Source: Bacillota bacterium (GTDB lineage: Bacteria > Bacillota > DTU030 > DUMP01). Taken from it: DNA of 5,160 nucleotides. A program made the translations under genes and the position numbers. The stretch spans positions 1-5,160 of the forward strand of contig JAAYHG010000065.1 in NCBI GenBank assembly GCA_012735455.1. The letters are read 5' to 3'. A model generated the notes under the pieces. The model did not search any database, was not told where the DNA came from, and saw only the letters and a program-made list of their open reading frames with translations. Each line of letters opens with the position of its first letter. The stretch's first letter is position 1. Of this stretch, positions 1 through 5,160 are shown one piece after another.

Positions 1-1168
1 CAACAATACCTCCCAGCCTTGATGGGAGCTGAAAGAGTCCAAGGGGAAGACGGCTCAACGCCCACATTGCAAACTGCCGGTAATTCTTCTTACCTCTGAC
101 CACCTGCAGAAACTCGCTGAACCATTCCGGGCCAGTAAAAAAGAGCTGGCGCCAGAGTTCGGGCTGGCTGCGCGCCAAGGTGTTTAGTGCTAAAGCCCAG
201 GCAAGATCACGCCCGAAAGACTGGTAACACGCCTGTTCGTAGTCTTTAAGGTTTGAGGCGGTGAAAGGCAGTCCTTGTGCCCTTAGTCTGAGCACCGTAG
301 CCGCTGCCAAACGAGCCGAACAAAAAGCATAGAGAATTCCCTCTCCTGTACGGGGATCGGCATAGCCTGCAGCATCGCCAAGCAGGATGACCCCGTCCTC
401 TACCCGCACCTGTCGCCCACCACCAACGGGAATCAGGTGTCCAGAGACAGCCGACACGGGAAGACCAAGACCGTGAATAAACTCAGGCCAGAGGGCCTTG
501 AGATCAACTTTTTCCCCGTCCCAACATGCGAGTCCCACCGAAAGGCGATCGCCCTTAGGGAAAACCCAGCCGTAACCCCAGCGAAAATAGCCCCAGTGTG
601 TCTCGGTGGTACCACACCAACTGGAACCATTCTTTCCCTCAGGCAAGGAGATCTCCGCACAAATAGAAGGGGCAGCCGGAAGGCGGCTTTTCTGACCTAA
701 CGCCGCCGCTACCCGGCTGAGGACCCCATCAGCCCCAATCACTAAGGAGGGATTGTAGCTACCCCGGGTAGTCACTAATCTGGGTCCGGCAGTGCCCAGC
801 TCAACGCGCAGTACCTCTTCCCCTTCGCGTACCACTACTCCCTTTTCCTGAGCGGCTTCGAGAAGCCAGGCATCGAACTCGCGGCGGTCAACGGTAAAAA
901 CAAAAGGCTCGGACAAGGTTATCTCCTGCACCCTACTCCCCAAGACGGCACGAAAAGTAGAGCAGCGTTCACGAATCAGGCTTTCTGGCAGTAGAATACC
1001 CATCTCCTGCACAGCACGATAAGTCAAACCCCCGGCACAAAGTTTAGTGCGCGGGGAAGGGTTCTTATCTAGTAGTAAAACGGCCAATCCCCCAGCAGCC
1101 AGTTCTCGGGCAACAGTGGCTCCAGCCGGACCGGCTCCCACAACGATTACATCAGGTGATTTTACCAT
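1..1168 (-). CDS. Geranylgeranyl reductase family FAD-dependent oxidoreductase (3' end cut by window edge)
   Basis: The minus-strand frame is open from the ATG at 1168 to the left edge, giving 389 codons with no stop, so the protein is C-terminally incomplete. What is seen: an N-terminal Rossmann FAD motif G-A-G-P-A-G (residues 11-16) after a hydrophobic strand, an acidic residue D34 at the expected ribose-binding position, a K-L-C-A-G-G-L stretch (42-48), I-G-A-D-G (144-148), Y-G-W-V-F-P-K-G (199-206), and a second FAD-binding motif G-D-A-A-G-Y-A-D-P-R-T-G-E-G (264-277). The last three in this order are typical of the geranylgeranyl reductase family, flavoproteins that reduce isoprenoid double bonds in chlorophyll, archaeal lipid or quinone pathways. 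Members usually run to about 370-430 residues, so probably little is missing. The substrate cannot be read from sequence, and in bacteria many members are uncharacterised. No membrane segment is evident. The gene is divergent from the XPB operon and has its own candidate promoter. Confidence 0.88.
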   Translation of the reverse strand, partial: MVKSPDVIVVGAGPAGATVARELAAGGLAVLLLDKNPSPRTKLCAGGLTYRAVQEMGILLPESLIRERCSTFRAVLGSRVQEITLSEPFVFTVDRREFDAWLLEAAQEKGVVVREGEEVLRVELGTAGPRLVTTRGSYNPSLVIGADGVLSRVAAALGQKSRLPAAPSICAEISLPEGKNGSSWCGTTETHWGYFRWGYGWVFPKGDRLSVGLACWDGEKVDLKALWPEFIHGLGLPVSAVSGHLIPVGGGRQVRVEDGVILLGDAAGYADPRTGEGILYAFCSARLAAATVLRLRAQGLPFTASNLKDYEQACYQSFGRDLAWALALNTLARSQPELWRQLFFTGPEWFSEFLQVVRGKKNYRQFAMWALSRLPLGLFQLPSRLGGIV

Positions 1169-1174
1169 GGCACC

Positions 1175-1183
1175 ATCACCTCT
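1175..1183 (-). promoter_or_regulatory. Ribosome binding site deciding the oxidoreductase start
   Basis: On the minus strand AGAGGTGAT lies 6 bases before the ATG at 1168 and matches the anti-Shine-Dalgarno complement in eight of nine positions. A second in-frame ATG lies seven codons upstream (1189). It has only a short-spaced GGGGAGA in front and would start just a few bases from the predicted transcription start, so 1168 is preferred. It also puts the FAD strand at the normal distance from the N-terminus. Confidence 0.7.
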
Positions 1184-1201
1184 TACCATCTTCTCCCCGC
1201 C

Positions 1202-1229
1202 ATACTAGCACGATACAGCGCTGAGACAA
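1202..1229 (-). promoter_or_regulatory. Candidate sigma-A-type promoter for the oxidoreductase gene
   Basis: Read on the minus strand, TTGTCT (1229-1224) and TAGTAT (1207-1202) are separated by 16 bases, and TGC directly precedes the -10 to give an extended -10 (TGnTAGTAT). Each hexamer matches the consensus in four of six positions. Transcription would begin near 1195, giving a leader of about 27 bases that contains the Shine-Dalgarno of the 1168 start. An 8-bp perfect palindrome, CAGCGCTG (1216-1223), fills the spacer next to the -35 and might be an operator, but it is short enough to be chance. Confidence 0.4.
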
Positions 1230-1247
1230 GTGGTGAAGGAGCAAGTT

Positions 1248-1274
1248 TTGCTTTTCTGCTAACGGAGTTATAAT
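1248..1274 (+). promoter_or_regulatory. Candidate sigma-A-type promoter for the XPB operon
   Basis: A perfect TATAAT -10 lies at 1269-1274. Upstream there is only a weak -35, TTGCTT at 1248-1253 with a 15-base spacer, or TTTGCT one base earlier with 16. Transcription would start near 1281, leaving a leader of about 28 bases with the Shine-Dalgarno of the helicase gene. Its position in the only sizeable non-coding gap upstream of the operon supports it. The poor -35 suggests modest expression or dependence on an activator, which is inference. Confidence 0.5.
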
Positions 1275-1294
1275 GAAGGGTGAAGTCCTTGGAA

Positions 1295-1303
1295 AAGGGT
1301 GAG
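1295..1303 (+). promoter_or_regulatory. Ribosome binding site of the XPB helicase gene
   Basis: AAGGGTGAG sits 5 bases before the ATG at 1309. The TGA inside it (1300-1302) is in frame with the helicase, so translation cannot begin further upstream, and the ATG at 1309 is the only reasonable start. The same AAGGGTGA also occurs at 1276-1283, 19 bases earlier, around the predicted transcription start. Confidence 0.75.
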
Positions 1304-1308
1304 TTCCC

Positions 1309-3012
1309 ATGCCACCGAACAACAATCCCGTCATTGTTCAGCGCGACGGGAGCATCCTCTTGGAGGTAGGGGGCCCTCATTACGAAGAAGCACGGGATAT
1401 CCTGGCACGCTTTGCCGAACTCATTAAGAGCCCTGAGTACGTTCACACCTACCGTATTTCCCCCCTTTCCTTGTGGAACGCTGCTGCCAGCGGGCTTAGT
1501 GCCAACGAGATAAAGACAGGACTTAGCACCTACTCACGCTATCCGGTGCCGGACAACATCTTACGAGACATAGATGACTACCTGGCGCGCTACGGGAAAC
1601 TGCGCTTGGTGCGACAGGGGGATGATCTCATTCTCATTTCCGACGACGCCCTCCTTATCACTGAAATCGCAAACAGCAAAGGACTGGCCAAACATGTTAG
1701 CGGGTGGACAGGGCCAAACCGCCTGCGTGTTGCCCCCGGTCACCGTGGCTATCTAAAACAGGCGCTAATGAAGCTGGGCTGGCCTGTAGAGGATCTGGCT
1801 GGTTATACTCCAGGTACTCCCCTCAAGCTGGAACTCAGAACTACAACCTTAAGCGGTGCTCCCTTCGTGCTGCGGAGTTACCAGGAGGAAGCTGCCGCCA
1901 CATTCTGGGCCGGTGGCTCCGAGCACGGCGGCAGTGGCGTGATAGCGCTCCCCTGCGGTGCCGGCAAAACCATTGTTGGGCTCGCGGCCATGGCCCGTGC
2001 CCAGTGCCAAACCCTGATAATTGTCACCAGTACCACCGCTGCTCGCCAATGGCGCGCTGAGATCCTGGATAAGACCAACCTCACGCCAGATGATGTGGGC
2101 GAGTACAGCGGTAACCTAAGGGACATTCGCCCGGTAACCATCGCCACCTACCAGATGCTAACCTGGCGGCGCAGCAAAGTGGATGACTTTCCTCACTTTG
2201 CCCTTTTTAACGCCCAGGACTGGGGTCTTATTATTTACGACGAGGTACACCTTTTACCCGCACCGGTTTTTCGGGTGACGGCCGATCTGCAGGCGCGCCG
2301 TCGCTTAGGGCTTACAGCCACCCTGGTACGAGAAGACGGACGCGAGGAAGACGTTTTTACCCTGGTAGGTCCAAAGCGCTACGACGTGCCCTGGAAGGTA
2401 CTCGAGAAACAGGGCTGGATTGCCACCGCCAACTGCACCGAGATTCGTGTCTCCCTTCCGCCGGAGCGGCGCCAGGAGTACGCCCTCGCTGCTGATCAAC
2501 GCATAAAGTACCGCATCGCCGCCGAAAATCCGAACAAGCTGCCGCTGGTACACAGACTCCTTGAGCTACATCGGGAAGATCAGGTCCTGGTGATCGGCCA
2601 ATACCTGGAACAATTGACTGTCCTGGCCCATTCCCTGGGCGCTCCACTTATAACAGGAAAAACCAAGAACGACGAGCGCGACGAGCTCTACGCAGCTTTT
2701 CGCGCTGGGAAGCAGCGGGTGCTGGTGGTCTCAAGGGTAGCCAATTTCTCCATTGACCTCCCAGACGCCAACGTAGCTATCCAGGTTTCTGGGACCTTTG
2801 GTTCCCGCCAGGAGGAGGCCCAGCGCTTAGGCCGCATCTTGAGACCCAAGAGCGGCTGCAATCAGGCCCATTTCTACACCCTGGTAACACGGGATACCAA
2901 AGACCAAGAGTATGCGGCAAAGCGACAGTTGTTTCTTACGGAACAGGGCTACCGCTACAGCATCCTGGATGCCAGCGAGATTATTGAGCGTGCCAAAGGC
3001 GGGGTGGATTGA
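1309..3012 (+). CDS. XPB/ERCC3-type DNA repair helicase, superfamily 2 (ATP-dependent 3'-5' helicase)
   Basis: Complete, 567 aa, close in length and in recalled sequence to the mycobacterial XPB (ErcC3) protein. Domain order: an N-terminal non-motor domain, about 6-166, of the XPB/Ssl2 N-terminal or 'Helicase_C_3' type; helicase domain 1, about 185-340; helicase domain 2, about 400-540. Visible motifs: the R-S-Y-Q-E-E region near 189-194 (Q-like motif), Walker A L-P-C-G-A-G-K-T (214-221, K220), Walker B D-E-V-H (311-314), motif III L-T-A-T (335-338), the XPB-specific R-E-D (341-343), motif V around 474-485 and motif VI Q-E-E-A-Q-R-L-G-R-I-L-R-P (501-513) with its arginines. All catalytic residues are present, so an active ATPase is expected. 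Family members unwind or translocate DNA; the eukaryotic homologue opens DNA in TFIIH and repair. It is first in a two-gene operon, its stop lying two bases before the partner's start. The bacterial repair role is inferred. Confidence 0.96.
   Translation: MPPNNNPVIVQRDGSILLEVGGPHYEEARDILARFAELIKSPEYVHTYRISPLSLWNAAASGLSANEIKTGLSTYSRYPVPDNILRDIDDYLARYGKLRLVRQGDDLILISDDALLITEIANSKGLAKHVSGWTGPNRLRVAPGHRGYLKQALMKLGWPVEDLAGYTPGTPLKLELRTTTLSGAPFVLRSYQEEAAATFWAGGSEHGGSGVIALPCGAGKTIVGLAAMARAQCQTLIIVTSTTAARQWRAEILDKTNLTPDDVGEYSGNLRDIRPVTIATYQMLTWRRSKVDDFPHFALFNAQDWGLIIYDEVHLLPAPVFRVTADLQARRRLGLTATLVREDGREEDVFTLVGPKRYDVPWKVLEKQGWIATANCTEIRVSLPPERRQEYALAADQRIKYRIAAENPNKLPLVHRLLELHREDQVLVIGQYLEQLTVLAHSLGAPLITGKTKNDERDELYAAFRAGKQRVLVVSRVANFSIDLPDANVAIQVSGTFGSRQEEAQRLGRILRPKSGCNQAHFYTLVTRDTKDQEYAAKRQLFLTEQGYRYSILDASEIIERAKGGVD
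3001..3008 (+). promoter_or_regulatory. Ribosome binding site of the partner gene, inside the helicase 3' end
   Basis: GGGGTGGA at the very end of the helicase coding region is 6 bases before the ATG at 3015. A TTG at 3009 in the same frame overlaps the helicase stop by four bases and could also be a start, adding two residues, but it would have almost no spacing from this site. The ATG is therefore preferred. The arrangement suggests translational coupling. Confidence 0.5.
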
Positions 3013-3014
3013 GC

Positions 3015-4592
3015 ATGCGGCTGAGTGAGGTCATTGCCCGTAAAAAAGATCATAAAGCCTTGATCATATTAGGCATGGAACACGGACTAAATCTCTCCCC
3101 GCTGCAGCCGCTCAACGAACTGCAACAAGAGATCAGCCGGAGGCTCCAAGACCCAGCCCACCTGCGTGCTTACATTGCCAGACTACCACAACAAGACCTC
3201 TTGGGCCTTAAGGTCGCAGTTATGGGTGGCAAGGGCGAGGCTGCTCCTATCCCGGAATACTGCCATCGTAAGATCAATGAGCTGCTAGAGAGGAAGGGCA
3301 CCAACGGCGGCAGAGTCATCGCCGAGCTCATCAATCGCGGATTAATCTTTACAGGGCTCGACGCCTGGTACCGCAATACTTACATCGTACCTGATGAAGT
3401 CCGGGAAGCAGTGCTCGCTCTTACAGCCAATGAGCTCGGAGTGGATATACCCACCCGCCCGCTGGAACCAGGCACCGGAAGAAGCGCACTAACGCTTTTG
3501 TCTGACCTACACCTTCTACTGGGCTGGGTAAAACGCCAGCCCCTCAGAATAGCCAGGACCAGCGGCCTCATTTTTCGTCGGGAGCAACAACGCGTCGTCG
3601 CCTACTTTAACCCTCCGGAAAAGCTCCCGCCCGCAACGACAAACGGCTACCCAATCCGGCTTGGAGTTTATCTGGGCTTTTGTAGAAGCCATAATCTCAT
3701 GGGAGTCTGGGAGTCGGATCAAGGCGACCTGTACCTGAATTGTACGCCAGAGGCCACCACTTGGATGACCAAGAGCCTTGACGGACAACTCAAAGACATC
3801 TCTGACTATATGAAGAAGGGCCTGGCTGACCCATTTCCAAGCCTCGGCAACAGGCTCTTAACCCTGCTCGGTAGCCTGCCGGAAAGCAAATGGCTGGAGT
3901 GTAACAGACTCGCTGCTAAATTGCAGCGCTACGCTGCTGACCCTTGGTATCAAGTAAAGCATGAGCTGGATAAGGCTCTCCTGTTTATGGCGGTCTTTGA
4001 CTTTCTTGAAACTACTTCCTCTGGTACTGACAACGACAGTTTTCTTATCCGCCTCACTCGGACCGGCCGTCACCTTTACCACGGGACAGTGCCCGATATA
4101 ACAGAAGAAAATACTTTCCTCGTTCAACCTAATTATGAAATCCTAGTCCCGCGGGAACTCAACCCCGCTCTACGCTGGTTTCTAGACACTTTCACAGATC
4201 TAGTCAAGAATGACCAAATGGTGGTGCTGCGGCTTACCCGCGAAAGTGTCTATCGGGCCTTTAAGAACGGCGAAGATGTCAGCATTCTGCTGCCCTTTCT
4301 TGGGGCTCACTCCCGCGCTCCCCTTCCAGACAATGTCATCTACTCCTTAAGGGAATGGAGCGATCGCTGCGGTGCCATGTATCTCGAGCAACCGCTTCTT
4401 CTCACCTGTCGTACACCGGAGCAAGCAGCGGAAATCGCCGCTGACCCCCGTTTTGTCCCTTACCTGCAGGGTAACTTAACTCCGCGCCATCTCATAGTAA
4501 TTCCCGATTTGTACCCCGAATTCCTGGCTGCTTTGGAAAAAGCTGGCCATATGCCCTTCCCCGGTATCGCTACGGACTATCAGCCCAAATAG
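3015..4592 (+). CDS. XPB-associated protein with winged-helix-like region and XPB/Ssl2 N-terminal-like (Helicase_C_3) C-terminal domain
   Basis: 525 aa from the ATG at 3015, or 527 from a TTG at 3009. No Walker A or B and no helicase motif is present, so it is not a helicase despite the database name of its domain. Residues about 1-135 look helical and then winged-helix-like, ending in a G-L-I-F-T strand (109-113). The middle, about 150-360, is helical and unassigned. The C-terminal part, about 366-519, begins T-F-L-V-Q-P-N-Y-E-I-L-V-P and can be aligned with residues 6-166 of the upstream helicase; both hold L-P-D-N or V-P-D-N followed by an R-x-G-x-x-x-L pattern. Actinobacteria also have a Helicase_C_3 protein next to XPB. 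The soluble protein probably binds XPB, DNA or both in repair, but the function is unproven. No signal peptide or membrane segment is seen, and no nuclease motif was recognised. Confidence 0.85.
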   Translation: MRLSEVIARKKDHKALIILGMEHGLNLSPLQPLNELQQEISRRLQDPAHLRAYIARLPQQDLLGLKVAVMGGKGEAAPIPEYCHRKINELLERKGTNGGRVIAELINRGLIFTGLDAWYRNTYIVPDEVREAVLALTANELGVDIPTRPLEPGTGRSALTLLSDLHLLLGWVKRQPLRIARTSGLIFRREQQRVVAYFNPPEKLPPATTNGYPIRLGVYLGFCRSHNLMGVWESDQGDLYLNCTPEATTWMTKSLDGQLKDISDYMKKGLADPFPSLGNRLLTLLGSLPESKWLECNRLAAKLQRYAADPWYQVKHELDKALLFMAVFDFLETTSSGTDNDSFLIRLTRTGRHLYHGTVPDITEENTFLVQPNYEILVPRELNPALRWFLDTFTDLVKNDQMVVLRLTRESVYRAFKNGEDVSILLPFLGAHSRAPLPDNVIYSLREWSDRCGAMYLEQPLLLTCRTPEQAAEIAADPRFVPYLQGNLTPRHLIVIPDLYPEFLAALEKAGHMPFPGIATDYQPK

Positions 4593-4615
4593 CTTTGTGC
4601 TCCAATATCCGCCGC

Positions 4616-4635
4616 AAGAGGGGTTTCTCTTTTTT
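4616..4635 (+). terminator. Weak candidate intrinsic terminator of the XPB operon
   Basis: AAGAG (4616-4620) can pair with CTCTT (4627-4631) around a 6-base loop, and a run of six T follows the C at 4629. The stem is only 5 bp with two G-C pairs, so termination would be inefficient. It lies in the 52-bp gap between the two converging genes, where a terminator is expected. On the minus strand the same hairpin has no T run, so it would serve only the plus-strand operon. Confidence 0.3.
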
Positions 4636-4644
4636 CTGTCCCTC

Positions 4645-5160
4645 CTACAGCCAAAACCGCTCCGCAGCTCTATGACGAAAGACCATGGCGCCCGCACCAA
4701 TCAAACCAGCGTTGGATCCAAGGGCTGCTGGAACAACGTTGCAGGCAGCAGCAGGTTGAGGAAGCACCCCCTCACGGTAGCCGCGCTCCAAGCCGCTCCA
4801 AAACAGCTCTCCTAAGGCTGTAACTCCTCCACCCACAATGATCAGCTCAGGGTTTATGATATTAACATAAGCCGCCACCGCTCTTCCCAAGTAACGACCG
4901 CCGCGCACTATCACTCTACGGGCCAGAGGGTCTCCCTCTGCTGCAGCCTGCGCCAAATGGTGCGCTGAGAGCTCACTGTTTACCCTGCCCCGAAGAGGTA
5001 ACCCCTGTTTCAGGAGATCGTAAGTTTGCATCAGGGCTGGTCCTGAACAGAGTGCCTCCAGCGACCCGCGCTGACCCCAAGTAGAGGTCAGGCCGCGCCC
5101 GACCAACAGCAAAGGCCCGATCTCGCCCGCCGTCCCGGTAGTGCCGCGCCAGAGCTTGCC
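4645..5160 (-). CDS. ROK-family sugar kinase-like protein (N-terminus beyond window), zinc motif degenerate
   Basis: The minus-strand frame is open from the right edge to the TAG at 4645, giving the last 171 residues of a protein that normally has about 300-320. The ROK signature is visible: G-x-x-G-x-A-G-E-I-G (6-15 of the visible part), then G-Q-R-G-S-L-E-A-L-C-S-G-P-A-L (29-43). Further on come the C-terminal I-I-N-P-E-L-I-I-V-G-G-G-V strand and the A-L-G-S-N-A-G-L-I-G-A-G end typical of ROK glucokinases and regulators. ROK kinases phosphorylate glucose, fructose, N-acetylmannosamine and similar sugars with ATP. Here the histidine of E-x-G-H is proline, and the C-x-C-G-x-x-G-C-x-E zinc site reads S-x-W-G-x-x-G-S-x-E. 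The zinc site is therefore lost, and the substrate cannot be assigned. The frame is intact, so it does not look like a pseudogene. It converges on the XPB operon with no evident functional link. Confidence 0.85.
   Translation of the reverse strand, partial: GKLWRGTTGTAGEIGPLLLVGRGLTSTWGQRGSLEALCSGPALMQTYDLLKQGLPLRGRVNSELSAHHLAQAAAEGDPLARRVIVRGGRYLGRAVAAYVNIINPELIIVGGGVTALGELFWSGLERGYREGVLPQPAAACNVVPAALGSNAGLIGAGAMVFRHRAAERFWL

Noticed and set aside
437..700. An 87-codon plus-strand open frame within the oxidoreductase gene.
   Set aside because: It is antisense to a clear reductase coding region with conserved motifs. Its translation resembles no family and no convincing ribosome binding site was found.
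1169..1189. Upstream in-frame ATG at 1189 for the oxidoreductase, adding seven residues.
   Set aside because: It would sit only a few bases from the predicted transcription start, and the ribosome binding site for the ATG at 1168 is much stronger.
1273..1302. A nine-codon mini-ORF (ATG at 1273, TGA at 1300) just before the helicase gene and in frame with it, with GGAG upstream; a possible leader peptide or recoded TGA.
   Set aside because: Its ATG overlaps the perfect TATAAT -10, so it would lie upstream of the predicted transcript start. The TGA is part of the helicase Shine-Dalgarno, and no selenocysteine-type hairpin was seen.
1183..1446. A minus-strand open frame of 87 codons across the intergenic region and the start of the helicase gene.
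   Set aside because: It overlaps the helicase coding region and both candidate promoters, and the peptide shows no recognisable domain. It is a shadow frame.
4597..4815. A plus-strand 72-codon open frame downstream of the XPB partner gene.
   Set aside because: Most of it is antisense to the ROK gene, whose conserved C-terminal motifs are clear, and the peptide has no recognisable features.
1..5160. CRISPR arrays, tRNA genes, insertion sequences or long repeats.
   Set aside because: Read on both strands, no regularly spaced repeats, cloverleaf-like sequence, transposase motifs or terminal inverted repeats were found.

Overview
The window is a piece of a bacterial chromosome of moderate GC content (mid-50s percent by eye). 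Coding density is high, genes sit on both strands, and Shine-Dalgarno sites are strong and close to AGGTGAT. No mobile-element, phage, CRISPR, rRNA or tRNA signal was seen. A bacterial XPB-type helicase together with a geranylgeranyl-reductase-family flavoprotein and a ROK-family sugar kinase would suit a Gram-positive lineage such as a thermophilic or anaerobic Firmicute, or an actinobacterium. This placement is inferred from gene content only and is weak.

Layout. Positions 1-1168 (minus strand) hold most of an FAD-dependent oxidoreductase of the geranylgeranyl reductase family; its C-terminus lies beyond the left edge. Positions 1169-1308 form a divergent promoter region with one candidate promoter for each direction. 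Positions 1309-3012 (plus) encode a complete XPB/ERCC3-type superfamily 2 DNA helicase of 567 aa. Positions 3015-4592 (plus) encode a 525-aa partner protein, two bases after the helicase stop and almost certainly in the same transcript. A 52-bp convergent gap with a weak hairpin and a T run follows. Positions 4645-5160 (minus) hold the C-terminal 171 residues of a ROK-family kinase-like protein whose N-terminus is off the right edge.

How the genes work together. The helicase and its neighbour form the one clear functional unit. The C-terminal 150 or so residues of the neighbour can be aligned by eye with the N-terminal, non-motor domain of the helicase, so the two proteins appear to share a homologous module. 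The neighbour has no helicase motifs, so a role as DNA-binding, loading or regulatory partner of XPB in DNA repair is the natural hypothesis; archaeal XPB also has a dedicated partner (the nuclease Bax1). The two flanking minus-strand genes have no evident link to this unit. The ROK protein is unusual because all of the usual zinc-site residues are replaced together.
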